Assembly (NCBI RefSeq): GCF_030503435.1
Contig: NZ_JAUKPO010000009.1
Span: forward strand, 62,001-126,000
Length of the DNA: 64,000 nucleotides
Direction of reading: 5' to 3'
Source of the DNA: Rhodocytophaga aerolata
GTDB taxonomy: Bacteria > Bacteroidota > Bacteroidia > Cytophagales > 172606-1
In this document: positions 53,297-62,500 of the stretch, in pieces
Numbering within the stretch: the stretch's first letter is position 1
Layout of the letters: each line of letters opens with the position of its first letter
Translations under genes and position numbers: made by a program
The notes under the pieces: generated by a model
The model's database searches: none
What the model was told of the DNA's origin: nothing
What the model saw: only the letters and a program-made list of their open reading frames with translations

Positions 53297-54205
53297 ATGT
53301 ACATCCGCGTTTTCCTTAATTTAGTTGGTGGAATATGGATTTTGGGCAGTTTAGCTGTACAGGCACAGCCCGATCCGCTGTTTCAAAAAAAACTAAATGC
53401 CCATAGTTTATCTGAAAGATGGGAACTAGATTCCGTCACCAAAAGAGGTGTTTTTCTGATTACACCATACAAACCAGTGTATATTACAGCAGGCCGGTGG
53501 TCGGATAAACCTAATGAGCAACCATTCAGTGAGAATCCTGCGTATTCGCTTCCTTTCCGCGTAGATTATGGAAATTATGAAGCAAAATATCAGTTGAGTT
53601 TCAAAGTAAAACTATTGCAGGAGATTTTCGGCAAGCATGGAGATTTATGGATTGCCTATACACAGCGGTCGCACTGGCAGATTTATAATACCGAATTTTC
53701 CAGGCCATTCCGCGAGACCAATTACGAACCAGAAGTCTTACTCAACTTTGCTACTAACTTTTCTTTGCTTGGTTTTAAGTTAAGAATGATGGGCATTGGC
53801 CTCAATCATCAGTCTAATGGCAGGGCACTGCCGCTTTCCAGGAGCTGGAACAGAGTTATTGCCCATGCTGCCTTTGAACGGGGCAAGTGGGTGCTGCTTA
53901 TACGGCCATGGTACCGGCTAAAAGATACGGACGATGAAAACCCAGCTATCACAGATTATATTGGAAGAGCAGATGCTACACTAACCTATAATGCCGGGCG
54001 AAATTTATTTGCCCTTACCAGTAGCCATTCTTTACGATTAGGGAGAAAGAACCGGGGCCAGCTGTTATTTGACTGGACTTGCCGAATCCGGAATTACCTG
54101 AGAGGCCATATGCAGCTGATGCATGGCTACGGCGAAACATTAGTTGATTACAACCACCGTCAGACAACTATTGGTTTAGGCATATCACTGGTAGAGTGGT
54201 TATAA
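53297..54205 (+). CDS. pldA: Outer-membrane phospholipase A
   Basis: The 302-residue protein has a signal peptide ending VQAQ and the PldA active-site motif NHQSNGRALPLSRSWNRV, with the catalytic His 171 and Ser 173 and the supporting Asn of SWNR. Before it, YEPEVLLNFATNF and later LFDWTCRIRNYLRGHMQLMHG and TTIGLGISLVEWL match the barrel strands of OMPLA. OMPLA hydrolyses phospholipids that have flipped into the outer leaflet of the outer membrane, with calcium-dependent dimerisation. It follows the class 3 lipase by 14 bases, so the pair may degrade misplaced lipid together. The length is close to that of the E. coli enzyme. Confidence 0.93.
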   Translation: MYIRVFLNLVGGIWILGSLAVQAQPDPLFQKKLNAHSLSERWELDSVTKRGVFLITPYKPVYITAGRWSDKPNEQPFSENPAYSLPFRVDYGNYEAKYQLSFKVKLLQEIFGKHGDLWIAYTQRSHWQIYNTEFSRPFRETNYEPEVLLNFATNFSLLGFKLRMMGIGLNHQSNGRALPLSRSWNRVIAHAAFERGKWVLLIRPWYRLKDTDDENPAITDYIGRADATLTYNAGRNLFALTSSHSLRLGRKNRGQLLFDWTCRIRNYLRGHMQLMHGYGETLVDYNHRQTTIGLGISLVEWL

Positions 54206-54214
54206 TACAGGCTT

Positions 54215-55180
54215 TTATTCCCTAAGTTTTCGCCAGCCTTCTGTGAGGAAGCCGATACCATACCCAACTAATTGTACAAATACGGCAATGATACTTAATA
54301 AACCTACTTCCAGGCTTTTATTTTTGATTGTAGCATCCAGCAGGATAAGCAGGAAATAAAGAATAAATAAGCTAAGGGCCAGCTGGTACAGCGGGGTAGA
54401 AAAAAGGGAAAGCAGGGGAATGCTGAAGGATGCGAGCGTAAATAATGCCGGAAAGATGTGCACCAGCTTTAGTTCTTTTGGATAGAACCGGGAAATATTA
54501 ATTCTGGCTCTGCCAAAAAAATGCAACTGCTTAAAAAACTGCCGGAAATTGGTACGGCGCTTATGATACACATAGGCATCTTCTATCAAACCGGTAGTAA
54601 ACCCATGTTTGATAATGTTAATGGTGTAAATAATATCTTCTCCCATCCGGGTAATCACATAGCCGCCTACGGTTTCATATACTTTGCGGGAAAGACCCAT
54701 ATTAAAACTTCTGGGATGAAAAGCTCCGCCCACCCGTTTTTTATTTCCGCGGATACCCCCGGTAGTAAACAGCGAAGTCATAGAATAACTAATGGCTTTC
54801 TGGATAGGAGAGAAGTTGGGATGAGCCCGGTCTGGTCCTCCATAGGCATCCAGGTAATGAGTATTTAAGTATGCGTCAACTGTAGCAAAATAATGTTCCG
54901 GTATCAGGCAATCCGAATCAAATATCACAAAATAGTCGCCTTTGGCTAGGGTAAAGCCATAGTTCCTCGAAAAACCCTGTCCGCTATTCTCTTTAAAATA
55001 ATACCGGATTTCCAGCTGGCCGGCAAACTGTTCTACCATATGCTGGCAAGTCAGCTTTGAGCCATCTTCAATAACGAGTACCTCAAAATTCCGGTAAGTC
55101 TGCCTGGTTAAAGATTCCAGCAATTCGTTGATTTCGTCAGGACGGTTGTATACCGGAATAATAATGGAATACTTGCGCAA
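54215..55180 (-). CDS. Family 2 glycosyltransferase
   Basis: The 321-residue protein starts at TTG 55180 because no ATG occurs between the upstream stop and this point and the GT-A fold begins at once (MRKYSIIIPVYNRPDEINELL in parts). Motifs are the nucleotide-binding VLVIEDGS, the DxD-like FDSDCLIP and the acceptor-site region MGEDIIYTINIIKHG. Two or three membrane segments end the protein (HIFPALFTLASFSIPLL, LYQLALSLFILYFLLILL, LLSIIAVFVQLVGYGIGF). It transfers a sugar from a nucleotide-sugar to a lipid or glycan. kdsA is upstream on the same strand, so a role in lipopolysaccharide or surface glycan is possible. Confidence 0.88.
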   Translation of the reverse strand: MRKYSIIIPVYNRPDEINELLESLTRQTYRNFEVLVIEDGSKLTCQHMVEQFAGQLEIRYYFKENSGQGFSRNYGFTLAKGDYFVIFDSDCLIPEHYFATVDAYLNTHYLDAYGGPDRAHPNFSPIQKAISYSMTSLFTTGGIRGNKKRVGGAFHPRSFNMGLSRKVYETVGGYVITRMGEDIIYTINIIKHGFTTGLIEDAYVYHKRRTNFRQFFKQLHFFGRARINISRFYPKELKLVHIFPALFTLASFSIPLLSLFSTPLYQLALSLFILYFLLILLDATIKNKSLEVGLLSIIAVFVQLVGYGIGFLTEGWRKLRE

Positions 55181-55262
55181 GGGTAAAGGAAGATTAACTA
55201 AGGTACAAATGTGCAGATAAGGTTACTAACTAGCAAGCGCAATACGAGGAACAGCCATATAG

Positions 55263-55324
55263 AAACCTGTAAAGTCTGGAAATATACATCGCTCGTACAG
55301 CTTTATTGCAGACCTCACAGGTTT
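55263..55324. other. Long inverted repeat between GT2 and kdsA
   Basis: AAACCTGT (55263-55270) pairs exactly with ACAGGTTT (55317-55324), extended inward by a further six paired bases with two mismatches (AGTCTG with CAGACC region). It has no T-tract on either strand, so it may be an intercistronic hairpin and not a terminator. Confidence 0.45.
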
Positions 55325-55371
55325 TGTCATAAGTAATTCAGCAGTACCTTAGTACAACCCAAATTAGCACA

Positions 55372-56178
55372 TTAAACTACTGCTTTCCGGATTTTTATCA
55401 GCTTTTCTAACAAATTTTCCAGTTTATCCAGAGGCAACATATTAGCCGCATCAGATTTAGCTTCCATGGGTCTGGGATGCGTTTCCATAAACAAGCCATC
55501 GGCACCTACGGCAATGGCAGCCTTGGCAATAGTTTCAATTAATGCGGGGCGGCCACCGGTAACACCAGAACTTTGATTAGGTTGTTGCAGGGAATGGGTG
55601 CAATCCATTACGACCGGAACTCCGGTTGCCTGCATTTCCGGGATATTACGGTAGTCTACTACCAGGTCAGAATAACCAAAAGAATTTCCCCGGTCGGTGA
55701 GGAATACGTTTTCGTTGCCTACAGATTTGATTTTTTCTACAGCAAAGCGCATCGCCGCTCCTGAAAGGAATTGTCCTTTTTTTACGTTTACGGCTTTGCC
55801 TGTCTGGGCAGCAGCTACTAGCAGATCTGTCTGGCGGCATAAGAAAGCTGGTATTTGCAGTATATCCACGTAGGGGGCGGCCATAGCTGCATGTTCGGTT
55901 TCATGGATATCTGTAATGGTCGGAATATCGAAGGTAGCTCCAACTTCTTTCAAAATTTCTAATGCCTTAATATCGCCTATGCCAGTAAAAGAGTCCAATT
56001 TGGTCCGGTTGGCTTTGCGGAATGAGCCTTTAAAAATATAAGGTATCTCTAGCCGGTCGGTAATTCTTTTTATTTTATCGGCAATTTCTAAAGCCATGTC
56101 GCGGCCTTCAATGGCACAAGGCCCGGCAATGAGGAAAAAGTTCTGGCTTTGGGTATGTTTTAACTTGGGTATTTGCAT
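55372..56178 (-). CDS. kdsA: 3-deoxy-8-phosphooctulonate synthase
   Basis: The 268-residue enzyme has the usual length and motifs: FFLIAGPCAIEGRDMALEIA, the KGSFRKANRTK loop with Asn typical of the metal-independent class, GATFDIPTITDIHE, LQIPAFLCRQTDLL, KKGQFLSGAAMRFAVEKI and METHPRP. It condenses phosphoenolpyruvate and arabinose 5-phosphate to Kdo 8-phosphate for lipid A-core assembly. Its presence shows a Gram-negative outer membrane with Kdo. A glycosyltransferase follows on the minus strand and DUF5694 lies upstream (gap 42 bases). Confidence 0.96.
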   Translation of the reverse strand: MQIPKLKHTQSQNFFLIAGPCAIEGRDMALEIADKIKRITDRLEIPYIFKGSFRKANRTKLDSFTGIGDIKALEILKEVGATFDIPTITDIHETEHAAMAAPYVDILQIPAFLCRQTDLLVAAAQTGKAVNVKKGQFLSGAAMRFAVEKIKSVGNENVFLTDRGNSFGYSDLVVDYRNIPEMQATGVPVVMDCTHSLQQPNQSSGVTGGRPALIETIAKAAIAVGADGLFMETHPRPMEAKSDAANMLPLDKLENLLEKLIKIRKAVV

Positions 56179-56220
56179 AGTCAGGCTAATTATATGTACA
56201 AAATTTGATAATAAGATAGT

Positions 56221-57078
56221 TTACTGATTTAAATAGCGCACAGCATCTATTACTTTATAGTCAGGGTCATCTTGGAAAATATTTTTTAAGGAACCTATAT
56301 GTGCTACACCAATGATCAGTAAGATCCTGGCAGGTGTATGGGCCAATTGGGTGGTTACAATATTGGAATAAATTTTATAATCTCTGTTTTTAAAAACCGA
56401 AATGAGTTCAGCACCTATATAAGCTGGGTTTACAAATGCAGTATCAATCATCTCGTCCGGATTCTTAAATGTGCCATTCACTACTCTGGCTGGGGTAATG
56501 TAGCGTAAGTGATAAATCAGGTTATAGGTTTGGGGCTGGTTAACAAAAGTCAGATACTCTTTCAAGGAAAGGGTGCCTTTTTGTAAAGCCTGGTACTTTT
56601 CTGAAACGATTTTTCTTAAGGCTACCGTCTCATTTTTATAAAGCTCTATATTCTCCCCATTATCAAGGACACTCTGGGAGGTTCCGCCTGGTGCATTTAC
56701 ACAATAAATTCGGGGCAGTCCAATTTTTTTACCCAGCCGGAAAGCCAGCTGATACACTTCACTTCTGCCATTCTCCAAAGCAGCTAAATTAAGCGTATTC
56801 TTTAAATAAAGGGCATACAAACTATCTGTACTTTTCTGCTCTTCCGGCAAAACTTCCACCATGATCATATCCGGATTATACTTTTCTATCAAAGCAGTAA
56901 ACGCCTGTAGTTCTTTTTGTTTGGCAGGAAGTAGGACATCTGTATTGGGGTACTCTTTTTTATAAATCTGTGCCAGGTGGTCAGAGCCGAGTAACAGTAT
57001 TTCCGTTCGGTTTGTTTGTGCGGATAAGGGGATGCACATCACCCATATTGAAAAAAGCAATAAGAGTAGTTTTTTCAT
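56221..57078 (-). CDS. Secreted DUF5694 protein (TraB/ChaN-like)
   Basis: The 285-residue protein has a signal peptide ending LSAQ. The body begins EILLLGSDHLAQIYKKEYP, with PDMIMVEVLPEEQKS and a C-terminal ARILLIIGVAHIGSLKNIF. The GSDH...VEVLPEEQ...GVAHIGS triad resembles the erythromycin esterase/TraB/ChaN superfamily, in which Glu and His residues form a putative hydrolase or haem-binding site. DUF5694 is otherwise uncharacterised. The gene precedes kdsA on the same strand with a 42-base gap, and the tpiA gene diverges from it. Confidence 0.8.
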   Translation of the reverse strand: MKKLLLLLFSIWVMCIPLSAQTNRTEILLLGSDHLAQIYKKEYPNTDVLLPAKQKELQAFTALIEKYNPDMIMVEVLPEEQKSTDSLYALYLKNTLNLAALENGRSEVYQLAFRLGKKIGLPRIYCVNAPGGTSQSVLDNGENIELYKNETVALRKIVSEKYQALQKGTLSLKEYLTFVNQPQTYNLIYHLRYITPARVVNGTFKNPDEMIDTAFVNPAYIGAELISVFKNRDYKIYSNIVTTQLAHTPARILLIIGVAHIGSLKNIFQDDPDYKVIDAVRYLNQ

Positions 57079-57148
57079 TTACTAATTATACCTGCACTGT
57101 ATGGTTGCACGCAGCCTGCAATATACGCAGCCAAACCCATATCTGTAC

Positions 57149-57180
57149 TTCGGATACCTTGTAAAATATGTATATCTTTG
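57149..57180 (+). promoter_or_regulatory. Promoter candidate for tpiA
   Basis: TATCTTTG at 57173-57180 is a perfect TAnnTTTG box, with TTCG at 57149-57152 about 20 bases upstream as a near -33 element. The start codon at 57205 follows closely, giving a short leader. Confidence 0.45.
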
Positions 57181-57204
57181 AGTTTTATTAACCCACCAAT
57201 CCTT

Positions 57205-57972
57205 ATGAGACAAAAAATTGTAGCCGGAAACTGGAAAATGAACAAAACGCTGGATGAAGCGTTGGCATTGGCATCTGAAGTAAGCAACATGGTAAAAGAT
57301 GAGGTGAACACCGATGTTCAGGTTATTCTGGCGCCCTCTTTTATTTCATTAACCGCCGTAGGCAAACTTATTGAAGGACAGAAACGACTGGCCTTAGCTG
57401 CCCAGAATTGCCACCATAAAACATCCGGTGCGTATACCGGTGAGGTTTCGGTAGATATGCTCAAATCAATTGGCGTTTCGTTTGTAATTATCGGACACAG
57501 TGAGCGCAGAATGTATTTCAATGAAACCAATGAGCAACTGGCTGAAAAAACCAATCTACTTTTGCAAAATAATATCCGGCCGATTTTCTGCTGTGGCGAA
57601 TCGCTGGAGCAACGGGAAAAAGGCATTCATATTGATTTTGTTAAGCAACAATTGACAGAAAGTTTGTTTCATCTGGATACCAACCAATTACAAAAAGTCG
57701 TTATTGCCTATGAGCCGATATGGGCTATTGGCACCGGCAAAACAGCCAGCACCGAGCAAGCGCAGGAAATGCATGAAGTAATCCGGAAGCATATCGCTTC
57801 TAAATACGGAGAAGCCGCAGCGGCCGAAGTGTCTATTCTGTATGGTGGCAGCTGCAATCCAACGAATGCACCCGAGCTGTTTGCTTGTAAGGATGTGGAT
57901 GGTGGGCTTATCGGGGGAGCTTCCCTTAAATCCAGGGATTTTGTGAGTATAGTAAAATCATTTAGCGAATAA
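57205..57972 (+). CDS. tpiA: Triosephosphate isomerase
   Basis: The 255-residue protein starts at ATG 57205 with RQKIVAGNWKMNKTLDEAL; a TTG 27 bases earlier is unnecessary. Signature motifs are the catalytic His region IIGHSERRMYF, the active Glu in VIAYEPIWAIGTGKTA and the phosphate loop YGGSCNPTNA and GGLIGGASLKSRDF. It interconverts dihydroxyacetone phosphate and glyceraldehyde 3-phosphate in glycolysis. A -7 box is placed closely upstream. A DUF6150 gene follows 11 bases after the stop and is likely on the same transcript. Confidence 0.97.
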   Translation: MRQKIVAGNWKMNKTLDEALALASEVSNMVKDEVNTDVQVILAPSFISLTAVGKLIEGQKRLALAAQNCHHKTSGAYTGEVSVDMLKSIGVSFVIIGHSERRMYFNETNEQLAEKTNLLLQNNIRPIFCCGESLEQREKGIHIDFVKQQLTESLFHLDTNQLQKVVIAYEPIWAIGTGKTASTEQAQEMHEVIRKHIASKYGEAAAAEVSILYGGSCNPTNAPELFACKDVDGGLIGGASLKSRDFVSIVKSFSE

Positions 57973-57983
57973 AAATCTGTTTG

Positions 57984-58328
57984 ATGAAGTATTTCTTTAT
58001 ATGTATAGGTGCAAGTTTGCTGATGGCGTTGGCCGGTCAGCAAACGCATGCACAGAGTAGCCGTTTATGTGATGTATATGGTAGTGTGTTTATAGAAGAT
58101 GACAGGCGTAATGCTGATTTTACTATTTACCTTGAAAAAGAGGAAAGTTTTGCCGACCTGGTAGTTTTTAAAGAGGATAACCAGTTGTTTGCCGACAAAT
58201 CAGGCGTGTGGTTTTTTACCAATAACCGAGGCCTGGCAGATTTTAGGGTATTTATTGAAAAAGAAAAGAATATGGCCGATGTAAAAGTATTTTACACGGA
58301 AACCAGGTCTTTTGCCGGCTGTAGATAA
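57984..58328 (+). CDS. Secreted DUF6150 protein with internal repeats
   Basis: The 114-residue protein has a signal peptide ending THAQ and a Cys near the start of the mature part (SSRLCDVYG) and near the end (SFAGCR), which could form a disulfide. Between them is a short repeated unit: ADFTIYLEKEESFADLVVF, ADFRVFIEKEKNMADVKVF, with FADKSGVWFFTNNRG in the middle. This matches the small Bacteroidota family DUF6150, which has no known function. It starts 11 bases after tpiA, most likely in the same operon, although no functional link is evident. Confidence 0.85.
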   Translation: MKYFFICIGASLLMALAGQQTHAQSSRLCDVYGSVFIEDDRRNADFTIYLEKEESFADLVVFKEDNQLFADKSGVWFFTNNRGLADFRVFIEKEKNMADVKVFYTETRSFAGCR

Positions 58329-58652
58329 GCTGAGGTCAATTTATCTGCTCCCTGAACTAACCTATACAGGAAGAGGCATTTACTCAGTATCTAGAAGCCC
58401 CTGTATTGAAACTAAATTTTTCTGTAACTGGGTAATTAAACTAAGCTTTGTTTCTACCCAGATTCAATATTATGATGTAAAGTAACTTGCAAGCAGTCAG
58501 TTTGTTATCCTCTGAATGTCTGGTAACCGCTTTTTAATAAAGCTTGCCTGTACATATGTAAGTTTGCAGGGCCTTCTATACTGGCCTACCTTGATAATAA
58601 TAGTAATTTGCCCGTTGTTCCGTTATATACATATAACTAGCCCGAACATACC
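58329..58652 (+). other. Intergenic region before prmA
   Basis: This 324-base region contains the prmA promoter candidate at 58559 and no other recognisable feature. No hairpin terminator is clear after the DUF6150 gene. Confidence 0.5.
58559..58566 (+). promoter_or_regulatory. -7 box upstream of prmA
   Basis: TAAGTTTG, followed by CA, is a perfect TAnnTTTG box about 87 bases before the prmA start. No good -33 element is evident, though TTTTTAA lies at about the right distance. Confidence 0.4.
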
Positions 58653-59480
58653 TTGGATTTTATTGAACTGAAAGTAACAGTACCACCAGACTTTTCTGAC
58701 ATTCTTATTGCAGAACTGGCAGAGATTGGATTTGAATCGTTTCTAGACACAGACTACGGGGTGGATGGCTACATACCAGCCCACCTGTTTGATGAACAGC
58801 AGGTTGCATCCATTACAGAGAAGTACAGCCATTTAACAGCCATCACGTATACATTCTCTATCATTAAACGTAGAAACTGGAATGAAGAATGGGAAAAAAG
58901 TTATGAGCCTATTATCATCGGAAATCAGTGCCTGGTGCGGGCTTCCTTTCATGATGGCTTAGGAACCTATCCCTATGAGATTATTATCAACCCTAAAATG
59001 TCGTTTGGAACAGGGCATCATGAAACGACTGCTCTGATGTTGGAAAATCAATTAGCTATTTCACATACCGGAAAGCGTGTACTGGATGTAGGCTGTGGCA
59101 CTGGTATTCTGGCTATAATGGCCTGTAAGCGGGGGGCTGCCAAAGTAGATGCGTTTGATATAGATGAATGGGCGGTAGAAAACAGCCGCGAAAACTTTGA
59201 ATTAAATTCCTGCAATACAGCCACTATTCAGCAAGGCACAATCCGGGAGGTGAAATTGGCTCCTAACTACGATATTGTGCTAGCCAACATTAACCGAAAT
59301 GTGTTATTGGATGAGATCCCGGTATATGCCACGCTTCTGCCAGCAGGAGGGAAGTTGCTGTTAAGTGGCTTTTATGAAAAAGATATTGCCGATATAGAAA
59401 GCTTAGCTAGTACACAAGGCTTTTCTAAACGCGAGCAGCGAATAAAACAACCTTGGGCTTCGCTAGTTTTTGAAAAATAA
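58653..59480 (+). CDS. prmA: Ribosomal protein L11 methyltransferase
   Basis: The 275-residue protein begins at TTG 58653: an in-frame TAG lies at 58638 and no ATG occurs between, so TTG is the only standard start giving the full N-terminus (MDFIELKVTVPPDF). It has PrmA features: WNEEWEKSYEPIIIG, MSFGTGHHETTALML and the SAM-binding VLDVGCGTGILAIMACKRGA, then DIVLANINRNVL. PrmA trimethylates lysines and the N-terminus of ribosomal protein L11. A giant hypothetical protein gene starts 112 bases downstream on the same strand. Confidence 0.94.
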   Translation: MDFIELKVTVPPDFSDILIAELAEIGFESFLDTDYGVDGYIPAHLFDEQQVASITEKYSHLTAITYTFSIIKRRNWNEEWEKSYEPIIIGNQCLVRASFHDGLGTYPYEIIINPKMSFGTGHHETTALMLENQLAISHTGKRVLDVGCGTGILAIMACKRGAAKVDAFDIDEWAVENSRENFELNSCNTATIQQGTIREVKLAPNYDIVLANINRNVLLDEIPVYATLLPAGGKLLLSGFYEKDIADIESLASTQGFSKREQRIKQPWASLVFEK

Positions 59481-59592
59481 ACGTTTAATACCTATAGCAT
59501 ATTACAATGTTGCCTGCCTTCTCTCATAATCAAAACTTTGCTGGCCAATGCGCAGAGGGTAACGCAACTTCTACTATACAACCTGTTTTCGT

Positions 59593-62500
59593 ATGAAAAT
59601 GAAAATACTACTTACTCTCCTTTTATTGAGCTTGCTGCCTCAACTATTGCTGGCTCAATATAAGTTATCAGATAAGCCGGATGAATTTCTGGTGGATGTT
59701 TCGGCTATGATGGCTGCTACCAAAAATGCAGATGCCATAAAAGCAGGAAAAGATCTGGAAAATATTTTTACTACCCGGATGAGTGAAGGCCAGCGGCAGA
59801 AACTAATAGCTATTTCCAAAAAAATGTCGGGCAAAAAATACAAAGCGTTTGCTCACTTTTATCCGGTATACCGGATGCTTAACACAGCCACCATGGTAGA
59901 AAACATCTCTTCCGGTGAACTGGATAATCTGTTGATGGCTACCGAAAAATCAGCGGAACAATACGACAGTAAGCAGTTTTTGAAAGTAGTAGAAACGTTT
60001 AACCTGTTTTTTTCTAAAAAAGCACTGTACAACTCAAACTATCACCGCATATATGCACAGGGCGGCACCTATACGATTGCTTTTAAAGATGAAACTGCTG
60101 CCTCCCAGGTTCCAGATACTTTTAAAGAGATAGGTGAGCAACCAGAAGAAAAACAAGAGACAAATACTAACACCTCTCAGCCTCCTGCCAATGATGGTTG
60201 GTCAAGCTGGGACAATCTGGAGACAGATACTAATGCGGGAGCAGACGCCCCACTTCCCGTACAGGAAATGATATTTGAAAAACCTATTCAGCCAGTACCC
60301 CAGGGTGCCTTGTTAGTGTTCACCAATACCAACCTGGTGTTTGCCACGGCGTATGATTCAGTTCAATTAACAGGTACGCAGGGTTCGTTAATGTTGAAAA
60401 AAGGTGTTTTTGTGGGGGCTGGTGGTAAGTTCGACTGGGCTATTGCCGGATTACCCCAGGCATATTGCGATATGAAAGAATATAATTTTGATACGCGGTC
60501 GACTAAACTTACGGCAGAAGGCGTACAAATGACCTATCCGGATGTGTTAACCGAACCAATAGAAGGTATTTTTGAATTCATCAGCAAAAAACACAAAGGA
60601 CCCGAAGATGCGCAGTTTCCACGGTTTATGTCGTACTACAATAAGGCAAGCCTGAAAAATGTAGGAAAAAATCTGGTGTACCTGGGTGGTTTTTCAATGG
60701 TAGGCAAGCGTACATTCAGCACAGCTTTAAACAATAAACCTGCCTTGTTGAATTATGTTGAAAATGGGGAAACCAAGTTTAAAACTTCCGGTCATAAATA
60801 TGAGTTTGGCGATTCAGTTATTGTTGCTCCCAGAATAAGTGTTGTCATTCCACATAACCGCGACTCTATTTACCATCCGTCGGTAAAGTTGAATTACAAT
60901 AAAAATATTCCCTTGCTGCGCTTAAATCATACATTAGATGGATTCAAAAGTACCCCTTATGTAGACACCTATCATAAAGTAGAAATTACCGTTGATGGCG
61001 TGCAATGGGATCTGAACTCGGAAGAACTTAATTTTTATACTTTAACTGCCCGGTCAGAAGTGCCGGCTATATTCGAGTCCTATGATTTTTTCGATTCTAC
61101 CAGGTATATATCTCTAAAAGGAAACTACAATTTCCATCCGCTGCAAATGCTGATGGCCTATAGCAATTCCACTAAAACCCAGTCTTTTTATGTAGGGGAT
61201 CTGGCTGCCAAATACAAGCTGAATGAAAATATTGTGCGGGGAGCCATGATTGAAATGATGCAGGAGGGTTATGTGGATTATAATGCAGAAACTGGCATGG
61301 TAAAGATGAACCGGAAAGGAGACCACAATGTGCTAGCCAACGGTAAAAAAAGAGATTATGATAGTTTCAGGGCAGAATCTAAAAGTGTAAGCGGGCCAAA
61401 TGCTACTTTAAACTTTGGCAGTAACGAACTGGTAATTAAAGGAATAGAGCGGTTTTATTTAAGTAATAAACTGAACGTATCGGTTAAACCCAGAAACAAA
61501 GAAATAAAACTGCTGAAAGACCGGAACTTCCTGTTAGATGGTGAGGTAGCTGCGGGTACCTATAAGTTTAAAGGATCGGGTTTTTTCTTTCTCTACGACG
61601 AATTTACCGTAGAAATGCCTCAGATTGACACCATTCTGTTTACTTCACAAGAAGCATTGAAAAAAGGGAATAAAAAAGAACTGGGTGGAGAGATCAGATA
61701 TGGTGCCGGAACCCTGTACATCAATAAGCCTAACAATAAGGCTGGTTTAACTGATTTTCCTGAATACCCCAGATTGAACGTAGAGTCAGGAGCCACCATT
61801 TATTTCGATCAGCGGAATAGAATTGCAGGTTCTTATAATAAAAATGTGCGGTTCGAAATTCCATCTGTAAAACTGGATAGCTTAAACAGCAAAGACCCCG
61901 ATTACCAAGGAACTTTCTATTCGGATGGTATTTTCCCGCCTTTCAAAGAAGCATTGGTGCCTATGCCGGATAATACCTTAGGATTCCGTCATAAACCAAC
62001 TCAGAACGCGTATAATTTATACGACTCACCCTCCAAAATTGTGTTCAGTGGAGACATAATTATGGATATGAAGGGTTTGCGGACTTCCGGTACTATTGAG
62101 CATCTAAGTACTACCCTTACTTCGAAAGATGTATTATTCACCCCTGATTCTGTGATAGCCAAAGGTCCTACAGCCGAAATTAAAGAAACCACTATTGGTG
62201 CAGGCTCTTTCCCACAGGTAAAATTGAAGAACTATTCCCTAAAGTGGATGCCCCGGGCCGATAGTATGAATATTTCTAATACCGACACACCTTTTGAAAT
62301 ATATAAACAGACAGGGGCTACTTTCAAAGGGATGATGGTAGTCCGCTCTACTGGCTTATTTGGTAGTGGTACTTTAGATAGAAAAGATTCTGAAACCTAT
62401 TCTTCTGCTTTTCAGCTGGATAAAACCTTCTTTAAAGCAAGTGATGCCGAATTCCGTATTAAATCGAATGTGCTGACCAAGCCAGTATTATCTGCCAATT

